64,000 nt of DNA, taken from contig NZ_JACEZU010000001.1 of NCBI RefSeq assembly GCF_014042355.1, positions 682,001 through 746,000 of the forward strand, written 5' to 3'. The position numbers were made by a program, and so were the translations under genes. This stretch comes from Rugamonas apoptosis (GTDB lineage Bacteria > Pseudomonadota > Gammaproteobacteria > Burkholderiales > Burkholderiaceae_D). This document shows, piece by piece, positions 9,073 to 17,962 of the stretch. The notes below the pieces were generated by a model. The model did not search any database. It saw only the letters and a list, made by a program, of their open reading frames with translations, and was not told the origin of the DNA. The stretch's first letter is position 1; each line of letters opens with the position of its first letter.

Positions 9073-11021
9073 CAAGCGGGCAGGTTGTCGATATGGACTG
9101 CGCCGGGCGCGTCACCCGGATGCAGGCCGAACAGACGCTGGTAGAAGTACAGCTCCGCTTCCAGCGTGCGCACGATGTTCTCGGCCTTGCGGAAGCCGTG
9201 GCCTTCACCTTCCAGCGGCACGTAGGCGACGGGCACGCCGCGCGCGCGCAGCGCCGCCACCATGGTTTCCGATTGCTGCGGCGGCACCACCTTGTCGTCC
9301 AGGCCCTGGAAGAAGATCATGGGCCGCGCCAGCCGGTCCGTGTGGTTGATTGGCGAGCGGGCCTGGTACAGCGCCTCGGCCGCCGGCTGCGGCGCGATCA
9401 GGTATTCGTTGTAGTGCGATTCGAATTTGTGCGAATCCTGGTCCAGGCCCTTGAGGTCGGACACGCCGTAGTAGCTGGCGCCAAGCTTGAACACGTCGTG
9501 GAAGGTCAGCGCGCACAGCGTGGTCAGGCCGCCGGCGCTGCCGCCGCGGATGATCAGCCGGTCGCCGTCGGCCTGGCCGCGTTCCACCAGCGCGCGGGCG
9601 CCGGCGATGCAGTCCTCGACATCGACGATGCCCCACTGGCCCTTGAGCGCGTCGCGGTAGGCGCGGCCGAAGCCGGCGCTGCCGCCGTAGTTCACGTCCA
9701 ATACGCCGAAGCCACGGCTGGTCCAGTACTGGGTGGCCAGCTTGAGGGTGCTGGTGGTCATGCTGGTGGGACCGCCGTGGCTGATCACGATCACGGGCGG
9801 CAGGCTGGCGGCCGGCGCCTGCACGGCCGGGTTGCAGGGCGGGTAGAAGAAGGCGTGCGCCGTGCGGCCGTTCGCGCTGGGGTAGCTGATGGACTGCGGC
9901 ACGGACAGTTCGGCCACGGCCGGCAGCGTTTCGATGGAACGGGCCAGCACTTCCACTTCCGCGCTGGTGTACTCGATGCGGGCCAGTTCCAGCGCGATGG
10001 TGGGGCTGCCGCCCATCAGCGCGATGAAGCCGGGGCCGACCCGCAGTTCGCGGATTTCCTGATACGGGTTGGCGATTGGCTCCAGCCGCCCGCTGTCCAC
10101 CCGCAGGCGGGCCAGCTTGCTCACGCCCTGCACGATGTAGGTGCAGATGATTTCATCGGCCGAGCGGAAGCCGTACATGGAACCGCCGAAGGTCCAGTGC
10201 GGGGTGGCGAATTCCGCCTCCATCGGACACAGGGCCTGGACTTGATCGCCGGCCAGGCGGTACAGATTCCACCAGCCGCTGCGGTCGGACACGAAGTGCA
10301 GCACGCCGGCGGGCGACCATTCGGGCTGGCACACGGCTTCCTCGGGGCCGCCGGCCACGCGGCGTGGCACACCCAGGCTGCCGTCGTCCAGCACTGGCGC
10401 CAGCCACAGTTCCGTGCCTTGCCACGGCATGCGCGGGTGGTCCCAGCTCAGCCAGGCCAGCTGGCGGCCATCGGGCGACAGGCGCGGCGCCGCATAAAAG
10501 TCCGCGCCGTGCACCAGCACCGTCTCGGCGCCGTCCGCGCCGATCGCGCACAGGGTGTTGACGGGCTGCGCGTGCGGATCGTCGCCATGCAGTTCGCGCA
10601 CGCTGATCAGGCGTGCGCGGGTACGGTCGGCCACGAAGTCGGCGTGGCGCTGCTTGCCGGGGCGGGTCAGGGCCACGGCCGGGCCGTCGCCCTGCTGGCG
10701 ATACAGCAGGTTGTCGGCGAAGTGCGAGAAGTAGACCGTGTCGCCGTCCACCAGGAAGGCGCCGCCGCCATATTCATGCACCCGGCTGCGCACGTTGTAG
10801 GGCAGCGGGGTCAGTTCGGCCGTCGCCGCGCCCCGGTGGCGCAGCAGGGAATTGCGGCCCGCCTCGGCGGCGCGGCCTGCCAGCCAGTAGATGTCGGCGC
10901 CGTCGGCCCCGCCCACGGCCAGTTGCGACAGCGGCGTGGCGCCGGCCGCCACGCGCGCGGCGCTGATGGTCGATGGCCAGGCGCCGAACGGTGCGGTGGG
11001 CAGTGGGGTGGCAGGGTGCAT
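9072..11021 (-). CDS. S9 family peptidase (prolyl oligopeptidase type)
   Basis: A 649-residue serine peptidase of the acylaminoacyl-peptidase/dipeptidyl-peptidase branch: an N-terminal beta-propeller with WD40-like blades, then an alpha/beta-hydrolase domain. The catalytic triad is visible: Ser in GGSAGG (about residue 492), Asp in GLDDKVVPP (about 575) and His in GEGHGF (about 606). No signal peptide is seen, so it is probably cytoplasmic. The ATG at 11021 has GGAG five bases upstream and starts MHPATPLPTAPFG; the open frame continues to 11147 without similarity. It is upstream of, and overlaps by one base, the SNF2 helicase gene. Confidence 0.92.
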   Translation of the reverse strand: MHPATPLPTAPFGAWPSTISAARVAAGATPLSQLAVGGADGADIYWLAGRAAEAGRNSLLRHRGAATAELTPLPYNVRSRVHEYGGGAFLVDGDTVYFSHFADNLLYRQQGDGPAVALTRPGKQRHADFVADRTRARLISVRELHGDDPHAQPVNTLCAIGADGAETVLVHGADFYAAPRLSPDGRQLAWLSWDHPRMPWQGTELWLAPVLDDGSLGVPRRVAGGPEEAVCQPEWSPAGVLHFVSDRSGWWNLYRLAGDQVQALCPMEAEFATPHWTFGGSMYGFRSADEIICTYIVQGVSKLARLRVDSGRLEPIANPYQEIRELRVGPGFIALMGGSPTIALELARIEYTSAEVEVLARSIETLPAVAELSVPQSISYPSANGRTAHAFFYPPCNPAVQAPAASLPPVIVISHGGPTSMTTSTLKLATQYWTSRGFGVLDVNYGGSAGFGRAYRDALKGQWGIVDVEDCIAGARALVERGQADGDRLIIRGGSAGGLTTLCALTFHDVFKLGASYYGVSDLKGLDQDSHKFESHYNEYLIAPQPAAEALYQARSPINHTDRLARPMIFFQGLDDKVVPPQQSETMVAALRARGVPVAYVPLEGEGHGFRKAENIVRTLEAELYFYQRLFGLHPGDAPGAVHIDNLPA

Positions 11022-11226
11022 GGTCGCTCCAAAAAAGGTCGGGATCGGGGTGCTGGCATCATAGTGAAAGCGCGGCCAATGTTCCAGCCTTAGTTTCAGT
11101 ATGCGTCCGGCATGAACGCGCGTCGCGCCGGGCCTACGTTTCGTCACGTCGGGGACAGGACGATGCGTAAAAACGGGGCGCGGGATGCGATAATAGCTTT
11201 TTTATTCCCGCCATCGATTGCCTTTC

Positions 11227-12306
11227 ATGCCACAATTCGCCCCGCTCCAGAACGACACCTTCTTGCGCGCGTTGCTGCGCCAGCCCACCGACTACACGCC
11301 CGTGTGGCTGATGCGCCAGGCCGGGCGATATTTGCCGGAATACCGCGCCACGCGCCAGAAGGCCGGCTCCTTCATGGGCCTGGCCACCAATCCCGATTAC
11401 GCCACCGAGGTGACAATCCAGCCGCTGGACCGCTTCCCGCTGGACGCGGCCATTCTGTTCTCCGACATCCTGACCGTGCCTGACGCGATGGGCCTGGGCC
11501 TGTACTTCGTCGAAGGCGAAGGGCCGAAGTTCCAGCGTCCCCTGAAGACGGAAGCGGACGTGCTGGCCCTGCGCACCCCGGAACCGGGTTCGCTGGACTA
11601 CGTGTTCAAGGCCGTGACCCAGATCCGCACTGAACTCAATGGCCGCGTGCCGCTGATCGGCTTTTCCGGCAGCCCGTGGACGCTGGCCTGCTACATGGTG
11701 GAAGGCCAGGGTTCGCGCGAGTTCCACACCATCAAGAAGATGCTGTACAACCGTCCGGACCTGATGCACCACGTGCTGGCCACCAACGCCAAGGCCGTGG
11801 CCGAGTATCTGAACGCCCAGATCGACGCGGGCGCCCAGGCCGTGATGATCTTCGATTCCTGGGGCGGCGCGCTGGCCGATGGCGCCTACCAGGAATTCTC
11901 GCTGGCTTACATGCAGCAGGTGGTGTCCCAGCTCAAACGTGAAAAGGATGGCGTACGCATTCCCGCCATCGTGTTCACCAAGGGCGGTGGCCAGTGGATC
12001 GAGGAGATCGCCGGCGTCGGCGCCGACGCCGTGGGCCTGGACTGGACCGTCAACCTGCGCCAGGCGCGCGCCCTGGTGGGCGACAAGGTGGCCCTGCAAG
12101 GCAACCTGGACCCGGCCATCCTGTTCGCCAGCCCGGACCAGATCCGCGCCGAAGTGCACAAGGTGCTGGACGCGTTCGGCAAGCCGGGCGCCAACAGCGG
12201 CCACGTGTTCAACCTGGGCCACGGCATTTCCCAGTTCACCGACCCGGAACACGTGGCGGCCATGGTGGAAGCCGTCCACAGCCACAGCCGCGCCCTGCGC
12301 GCCTGA
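11227..12306 (+). CDS. hemE: Uroporphyrinogen decarboxylase
   Basis: Catalyses decarboxylation of the four acetate side chains of uroporphyrinogen III to give coproporphyrinogen III in heme synthesis (cytoplasm). The 359-residue length is typical. The family signature [16 protein letters not shown] lies near the N-terminus and [16 protein letters not shown] in the middle; the C-terminal [23 protein letters not shown] is also conserved. The ATG at 11227 ([16 protein letters not shown]) is preferred over a TTG nine bases upstream. A hairpin terminator follows 15 bases after the stop. Confidence 0.97.
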   Translation: MPQFAPLQNDTFLRALLRQPTDYTPVWLMRQAGRYLPEYRATRQKAGSFMGLATNPDYATEVTIQPLDRFPLDAAILFSDILTVPDAMGLGLYFVEGEGPKFQRPLKTEADVLALRTPEPGSLDYVFKAVTQIRTELNGRVPLIGFSGSPWTLACYMVEGQGSREFHTIKKMLYNRPDLMHHVLATNAKAVAEYLNAQIDAGAQAVMIFDSWGGALADGAYQEFSLAYMQQVVSQLKREKDGVRIPAIVFTKGGGQWIEEIAGVGADAVGLDWTVNLRQARALVGDKVALQGNLDPAILFASPDQIRAEVHKVLDAFGKPGANSGHVFNLGHGISQFTDPEHVAAMVEAVHSHSRALRA

Positions 12307-12320
12307 CCTCGTTTCAAGCC

Positions 12321-12356
12321 AAAGGGGCCGTTTCCACGGAAACGCGCCCTTTTTTC
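12321..12356 (+). terminator. Rho-independent terminator of hemE
   Basis: A GC-rich stem built from GGGGCCGTTTCC and GGAAACGCGCCC is followed by a run of six T, 15 bases downstream of the hemE stop codon. It is correctly placed to end the hemE transcript. Confidence 0.8.
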
Positions 12357-12384
12357 ATGCTGTCTTCGTTCGTCCGATACCGAC

Positions 12385-13041
12385 TTATACACAATTTTAT
12401 TTGCTGCTGAAATAACAGGCAGTGCGTTTTTCCCTACTGGGAGCGGTGTTCTAAGTAATTGATTATGATAGGTTTATTTTTGTCTCCCCAGAGGCAAGAT
12501 TAGCGTTAGGTAAACCTTATCCCAGCGGTGAAACAGGCTTGTACGGCCATTGTCCACAAAGTTATCCACTAAAACTGTGGATAAAAAAGAAAAGACCTTA
12601 GTAAACCGCTACTTAGCCGTTTTCCTGGCACACAGCTTCAAGTCCATGTTGCGCTGCATCAAACCAAGGTAATGTTTTTGTCGTGATAACGGCCTTGTTT
12701 CGATCCAAACGTTGTTGTTGCAGTATGTGTAGAATGCGCTGCGCTTTATCGTTGGATGTAAAGGGATGCTGCTCTGCGGCAAACGTGATCTACGTGGCAT
12801 CCGGTGCAAAAAAGTGCTTGATTTCGGGCCGAAAAGTCCACCAAATACTTCACTTATACACAGCGGCGCGGAACTGGCGCGATTTTTTCCTCCCCTAGGG
12901 AGTATTTTCCAAGTTATTGATTTATAAGGGAATTAATTTTGGCTTTTTGCACGGTTTATGACACTGGCAAGGCGAAAGTCGTCGGTTTCCGTGAATTAAT
13001 TTTCCCTTGTCCACAAAGTTATCCACAAAAACTGTGGATAG
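12385..13041. other. Duplicated DnaA-box cluster; candidate origin or DnaA-titration region
   Basis: The 798-bp gap between hemE and priA holds no convincing gene but contains eight sequences matching or nearly matching the DnaA box TTATNCACA: 12385-12393 (TTATACACA), 12550-12558 (TTGTCCACA), 12562-12570 (TTATCCACT), 12576-12584 (TGTGGATAA, reverse), 12854-12862 (TTATACACA), 13007-13015 (TTGTCCACA), 13019-13027 (TTATCCACA) and 13033-13041 (TGTGGATAG, reverse). They form two copies of the same layout about 460 bp apart. AT-rich blocks occur in each copy. In alphaproteobacteria the chromosome origin lies beside hemE, so replication control is plausible; the real dnaA locus is not in the window. 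Confidence 0.65.
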
Positions 13042-13104
13042 TTTCCAGCCGCGCAAAATGGGCGCCATCGTCGGGGAAAAACACTTGAATTGTGCGGCCA
13101 CATC

Positions 13105-15129
13105 ATGACCACCCCCTGCATCCTGCGGATTGTGCTGGATACGCCACTGAACGCCGTGTTCGATTACCGCTGGACTTGCGATCCTGCAAATCCACCGCGG
13201 ATCGGCCAACTGGCGCTGGTGCCGTTCGCCCGGCGCGAAGTGATGGGCTTGATCGTGGACATCGCCGACCGGACCGAGGTGCCGGAAGCCAAGCTCAAGG
13301 ATGTACTGGCCGTGCGCAGCCAATTGTCGCCGCTGTCGCCGCAGTGGCTGGCGCTGGCCGGCTTCGCGGCCGATTACTACCAGCGCCCGCTCGGTGAAGT
13401 GGCGCTGCCCGGCCTGCCCAAGAATCTGCGGGTGCTGACCACGGTGGCGCTGGACCGGGCGCTGAAAAAGCTGGCCAAGCATGACACCCCGCACGACGGC
13501 ACGCCGCTCGCCATGCCCCGCCTCAACCCGGCTCAGCAGGAAGCGGCGGACGCCATCGGCGGCGCCCAGGGCTACGCGCCCACCCTGCTGTACGGCGTGA
13601 CGGGCAGCGGCAAGACGGAAGTGTATCTGCAAGCCTGCGCCCAGGTACTGGCGCGCGAGCCCGAGGGCCAGATATTGATCCTGGTGCCGGAGATTAACCT
13701 CACGCCCCAGCTGGAAGGCAACATCCGCGCGCGCTTCCCCGGCGTGATGCTGGCCACGTTGCACAGCAGCCTGTCCGAAGGCGAGCGCATGCTGCACTGG
13801 CTGGCCGCGCACCAGGGCAAGGCCCGCATCGTGCTGGGCACGCGGCTGGCCATCCTGGCCTCGCTGCCGCAACTGAAATTGATCGTGATCGACGAGGAGC
13901 ACGACCCGTCCTACAAGCAGCAGGAAGGCTTGCGCTATTCGGCGCGCGACCTGGCCGTGTGGCGCGCCTGGCAGCTGGGCATCCCCATCGTGCTCGGTTC
14001 GGCCACGCCATCGCTGGAGAGCTGGCACCACGCCCGGTGCGGCCGCTACCGCAAGCTGGAACTGCGCGAGCGGGCCGTGCAGAACGCCACCCTGCCTGAA
14101 GTGAAGCTGCTCGACATGGAGCGCGACAAGCCCAAGGATGGCCTGACGTCGCAGCTGGTGGACGCGCTGCGCCTGCGCATGGAGCGCGGCGAACAGTCGT
14201 TGCTGTTCCTGAACCGGCGCGGCTACGCGCCCGTGATCTGCTGCGAGTCCTGCGGCTGGATCAGCGACTGCAAGCGCTGCACCTCGTTCATGGTGCTGCA
14301 CAAGCCCGAGCACCGCTTGCGCTGCCACCACTGCAGCCTGGAGCTGCGCATCCCGCGCCACTGCCCCACTTGCGGCAACGTGGACTTGCAGCCGCTGGGC
14401 CGGGGTACGCAGCGGGTGGAGGAGGGCTTGCAGCAGTTGTTCCCGGAAGCGCGCATCCTGCGTATCGACGCCGATTCCACCCGCAGGAAGGGCAGCGCGC
14501 AGGAGGCGTTCGACACCGTGCACCGGGGCGAGGTCGATATCCTGATCGGCACCCAGATGGTGGCCAAGGGGCACGACTTCAAAAAGCTGACCCTGGTCGG
14601 CATCCTCAATCCGGATACGGCCCTGTTCTCGCAGGACTACCGGGCCAGCGAGCGCCTGTTCGCGCAACTGATGCAGGTGGCCGGGCGCGCGGGGCGGGCC
14701 GGCCGCACGGAAGGGGGCAGCGCCAGCGAGGTGCTGATCCAGACCCGCTATCCCCAGCATCCGTTGTACGGGGCCGTGGTCAACCATGATTACGACCATT
14801 TCGCCACCGCTCTGCTGGAGGAGCGCGAGCAGGCGGCGCTGCCGCCCTATCTGTTCCAGGCCTTGTTGCGGGCGGAGGCGCCGGAACTGGCCACGGCCAT
14901 CGAATTCCTGCAGACGGCGCGCGACTGCGTGGAGCATGGCGGCATCACCATCAACGACCCCATCCCCATGAGCATGACGCGGGTACACAACGTGGACCGG
15001 GCCCAATTGCTGGTGGAATCGCCCTCGCGGCCAGCCCTGCAGGCTTTCCTCAAGCACTGGATGGCCACCTTGCGCGACCTGAAAAGCCGCGTCAAATGGT
15101 CGCTGGAAGTGGATCCGCTCGATATTTGA
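13105..15129 (+). CDS. priA: Primosomal protein N' (replication restart helicase PriA)
   Basis: A 3'-to-5' superfamily 2 helicase that recognises abandoned forks and reloads the replisome. In this 674-residue protein the Walker A motif is GVTGSGKTE (about residues 163-171) and the DEEH box is VIDEEHDPSYKQQ (about 261). The zinc-binding cysteine cluster runs CCESCGWISDCKRCTSF, CHHCSLELRIPRHCPTC (about 379-425). The ATG at 13105 (MTTPCILRIVLDTPL) matches the conserved start; an upstream frame extension from 13090 is not supported. It lies just downstream of the DnaA-box cluster, whose last box ends 64 bases before the start codon. Confidence 0.97.
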   Translation: MTTPCILRIVLDTPLNAVFDYRWTCDPANPPRIGQLALVPFARREVMGLIVDIADRTEVPEAKLKDVLAVRSQLSPLSPQWLALAGFAADYYQRPLGEVALPGLPKNLRVLTTVALDRALKKLAKHDTPHDGTPLAMPRLNPAQQEAADAIGGAQGYAPTLLYGVTGSGKTEVYLQACAQVLAREPEGQILILVPEINLTPQLEGNIRARFPGVMLATLHSSLSEGERMLHWLAAHQGKARIVLGTRLAILASLPQLKLIVIDEEHDPSYKQQEGLRYSARDLAVWRAWQLGIPIVLGSATPSLESWHHARCGRYRKLELRERAVQNATLPEVKLLDMERDKPKDGLTSQLVDALRLRMERGEQSLLFLNRRGYAPVICCESCGWISDCKRCTSFMVLHKPEHRLRCHHCSLELRIPRHCPTCGNVDLQPLGRGTQRVEEGLQQLFPEARILRIDADSTRRKGSAQEAFDTVHRGEVDILIGTQMVAKGHDFKKLTLVGILNPDTALFSQDYRASERLFAQLMQVAGRAGRAGRTEGGSASEVLIQTRYPQHPLYGAVVNHDYDHFATALLEEREQAALPPYLFQALLRAEAPELATAIEFLQTARDCVEHGGITINDPIPMSMTRVHNVDRAQLLVESPSRPALQAFLKHWMATLRDLKSRVKWSLEVDPLDI

Positions 15130-15147
15130 AGTGGCCGCCGTCCAAAT

Positions 15148-15226
15148 AATTCGGGACGTAACACAATTTCCAAGCGCCGAAATTGTGTTACGTCCCGAAT
15201 TCTAAATTGTGTTACGTCCCGAATTC
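15148..15226. repeat. REP-like palindrome with an extra direct copy
   Basis: Positions 15148-15170 and 15179-15201 are perfect 23-base inverted repeats (core GGGACGTAACACAATTT) with an 8-base loop. A third copy of the right arm follows directly at 15204-15226. The element sits between the convergent genes priA and argP and could act as a bidirectional terminator. A related palindrome occurs at 50960-51005, so this looks like a dispersed repeat family rather than a private terminator. Confidence 0.85.
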
Positions 15227-15233
15227 TTTCAGG

Positions 15234-16130
15234 CTATGGTTGCAGCAGATAACGCCGCGCCGTCGTCACCACCTGTTCGGACAGGGCGCGCGTGAAGGGC
15301 GTGTCCAGGTTCCAGGCGTGCCAGGCCAGCGCCACGTCCACGTATTGTCCCGGCGCCAGGTCCACCAGCCTGTCCTGCGCCAGCGCCGGCCGCGCCTGCG
15401 GCAACGGCAGCAAGCCATACGCCAGGCCGCCGTGGATGCATTCGCTGTAGGCCGGCGACAGCGGCATGGTGTGGTGCGGATACGCCCCTTGCACCTGCAC
15501 GGCGCCCGCCAGGTAGCGCGCCATCAGCTCGCCATCGCTGACCACGGCCGGCGCCAGCGCCACCGCCTCGGCGGAGAAGCCATCACCGAACCAGTGGCCG
15601 GCGAACACGGGCGTGGCCACGCACACATAGCGCATCAGACCCAGTGCCGTGACGTTGGGGCCGTTGGGCGGGTCGGCGCCGGGATCGGCGCTGGCCGCCA
15701 CGCAGCCGAACACGCTGCCCTCATGCACCAGGTGCAGCGCCAGTTGCGGCGCCGCCGCCTGCACGTTTAACTGGCAGCGCGGTGGCGACAGCAACGGTTG
15801 CAGGCTCAAGGGGAACCAGGTGGCCAGGCTGGCCGCGTCCACCGCCAGCGCGATTTCCGGCATGCTGACCGGGTTGCCCAGGTCGATGTCGAGCGCCGCT
15901 TCCATCAGCTTGACGTTGCGGTGGTGGGAAACCAGCCGTTGCCCCAGTCCGGTGGGCACGGCCGGCTGGCCGCGCACGATCAGCAGGCGGCCGCTGGCGT
16001 CTTCCAGGGCCTTGATGCGCTGCGACACGGCCGACTGGCTGATGCCCAGGGCCAGTGCGGCTTTTTCAAAACTGCCCTGGCTGGCGACAGCGTCGAGTAC
16101 GGCCAGGGCACGGTAGTCCAGGTTTCCCAT
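15234..16130 (-). CDS. argP: LysR family transcriptional regulator, ArgP/IciA type
   Basis: A 298-residue LysR-type regulator. The N-terminal winged helix-turn-helix (YRALAVLDAVASQGSFEKAA, then LGISQSAVSQRIKALED) and the ArgP-like substrate-binding domain (WFPLSLQPLL) are recognisable. ArgP proteins normally control lysine/arginine export and related genes, but no exporter gene adjoins it here. It is transcribed divergently from the flavoprotein gene at 16303, so the shared 172-bp region may hold its operator. The ATG at 16130 is preferred to a GTG at 16139 on similarity; neither has a good ribosome-binding site. Confidence 0.82.
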   Translation of the reverse strand: MGNLDYRALAVLDAVASQGSFEKAALALGISQSAVSQRIKALEDASGRLLIVRGQPAVPTGLGQRLVSHHRNVKLMEAALDIDLGNPVSMPEIALAVDAASLATWFPLSLQPLLSPPRCQLNVQAAAPQLALHLVHEGSVFGCVAASADPGADPPNGPNVTALGLMRYVCVATPVFAGHWFGDGFSAEAVALAPAVVSDGELMARYLAGAVQVQGAYPHHTMPLSPAYSECIHGGLAYGLLPLPQARPALAQDRLVDLAPGQYVDVALAWHAWNLDTPFTRALSEQVVTTARRYLLQP

Positions 16131-16302
16131 AAGCTGCACTTATAAAAGTTCGGAACGATAAGTAATACTAATGCGGTTTTGCCGCAAAGTAAAACTGAAA
16201 GTCGATCCAACCGCGCTCCGCGCAACGGTGCGCGCCTTCCCTGTGCGGTAACGCAAACCAGCGTAACATCGGCCCATGCCGGCCTGCCGCCGGGGGGAGC
16301 AC

Positions 16303-17748
16303 ATGATGCGGATCATCGAAACGGACGTGGCCGTGATCGGGGCCGGCACGGCCGGCCTGGGCGCCTACCGGGCCGCCCGCGCGGCCGGCAGCCGGGCCGT
16401 GCTGATCGAAGGCGGACCCTACGGCACCACCTGCGCGCGCGTCGGTTGCATGCCCAGCAAGCTGCTGATCGCGGCGGCCGAAGCGGCCCACGCCGTGGCG
16501 GCCGCGCCCGCGTTCGGGGTGCATGCGGGCGCCGTACGGGTCGACGGCGCGGCCGTCATGGCCCGCGTGCGAGGTGAACGCGACCGCTTTGTCCGCTTCG
16601 TGCTCGACACGGTGGACCAGATTCCCGCCGCCGACAAGTTGCGCGGCCATGCCCGGTTTGTGGCGCGCGACTGCTTGCAAGTGGACCAGCACACGGAAGT
16701 GCAGGCGGCCCGGATCGTGATCGCCACCGGCTCCCGCCCCATCCTGCCGCCGGCCTGGCTGGCTGCCGGCCCCGGCGTGACCGGCAGCGACGCCGTGTTC
16801 GACTGGACCGCGCTGCCCGCCTCGGTGGCCGTGATCGGTACCGGCATCATCGGCCTGGAGCTGGGCCAGGCCCTGCACCGCTTGGGCGTGCGGGTGGCCC
16901 TGTACGCGCGCGGCGACAGCATGGCCCAGCTGGGCGACCCGGCCGTGCGCCTGGCCGCCGCGCAAGCGCTGGCGCGCGAACTCGATATCCGCTTCCACAC
17001 GGCCGTCAAGGCGATCGCGGCCGATGGCCCGCAATTGCTGCTGCGCAGCCGCGACGACGCAGGCCGCTTGCACGAGGAGCGCTACGATCACGTGCTGTGC
17101 GCCATCGGCCGCCAGCCCAATGTACACCAGCTGGGGCTGGAAACGACGGGCCTGACGCTGGACCGCCATGGTATCCCGCTGTATGACAAACAGACCATGC
17201 AGTGCGGCGCCAGCGCCATCTTCATCGCCGGCGACGCCAACGACGAACGGCCGCTGCTGCCGGAAGCGGTCGACCAGGGCAAGATCGCCGGCCACAACGC
17301 GGCCCGCTATCCGCAGGTGGCGCCGGGCCTGCGGCGCACGCCGCTGGCGGTGGCTTTCAGCGAACCGCAGATCGCCACGGCCGGCGCCAGCTACCGCACG
17401 CTGTGCCAGACCCATGCGGGCAATTTCGCCATCGGCCAGGTGCGTTTCGAGGACCAGGGACGCAGCCGCGTCATGCTGCAAAACCAGGGCTTGCTGCACG
17501 TGTACGGGGAGCACGGCAGCGGCCGCTTCCTGGGCGCGGAAATGGTAGGGCCGCGGGCCGAACACCTGGCTCACCTGCTGGCCTGGGCATGCCAGGCGGG
17601 ACTGACGGTGGCGGCCATGCTGGACATGCCGTTCTACCATCCTGTGGTGGAGGAAGGGGTGCGCACCGCCTTGCGCGACCTGGCCCGCCAATTGGAAGAG
17701 GGGCCGGCGAGGGGAGCGGAAGGCGTGCCTTGCTGCCCCGGCGAGTGA
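16303..17748 (+). CDS. Dihydrolipoamide dehydrogenase-like pyridine nucleotide-disulfide oxidoreductase
   Basis: A 481-residue FAD/NAD-linked disulfide oxidoreductase. The N-terminal FAD motif is VIGAGTAGLGAYRAA; the redox disulfide is Cys44/Cys49 in TTCARVGCMPSK. The NAD-binding motif is VIGTGIIGLELGQALHRLG, and the second FAD motif includes IFIAGDAN. The C-terminal dimerisation domain ends HPVVEEGVRTALRDLA. It is not next to genes for a 2-oxoacid dehydrogenase complex, so a role outside the classical complexes is likely; the electron acceptor is unknown. A GGGGGGAG ribosome-binding site precedes the ATG at 16303. Confidence 0.87.
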   Translation: MMRIIETDVAVIGAGTAGLGAYRAARAAGSRAVLIEGGPYGTTCARVGCMPSKLLIAAAEAAHAVAAAPAFGVHAGAVRVDGAAVMARVRGERDRFVRFVLDTVDQIPAADKLRGHARFVARDCLQVDQHTEVQAARIVIATGSRPILPPAWLAAGPGVTGSDAVFDWTALPASVAVIGTGIIGLELGQALHRLGVRVALYARGDSMAQLGDPAVRLAAAQALARELDIRFHTAVKAIAADGPQLLLRSRDDAGRLHEERYDHVLCAIGRQPNVHQLGLETTGLTLDRHGIPLYDKQTMQCGASAIFIAGDANDERPLLPEAVDQGKIAGHNAARYPQVAPGLRRTPLAVAFSEPQIATAGASYRTLCQTHAGNFAIGQVRFEDQGRSRVMLQNQGLLHVYGEHGSGRFLGAEMVGPRAEHLAHLLAWACQAGLTVAAMLDMPFYHPVVEEGVRTALRDLARQLEEGPARGAEGVPCCPGE

Positions 17749-17962
17749 GTGGGCGCGGGTGGCGGCGTGGCCGTCGATTTGATTGTAGTTTGGAAATCAA
17801 TGATGCGTTAAAGCAAAAATACAACAGTCTGTCCCACTTTTCCCGCCCCTACGCCGGAATCTCTACGGCAGGCCCCGGCAAACCCGTTATGCTGCTGTCC
17901 AGTGGTTTTTTACCAACAGGCGATGACGGTGCGCCAGCCAGCTTGGCCGCGCGGGGGAATGA

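Noticed and set aside
12609..12898. Short open frames in the hemE-priA gap on both strands
   Set aside because: They overlap the DnaA-box repeats, have no ribosome-binding site and no protein-like composition.
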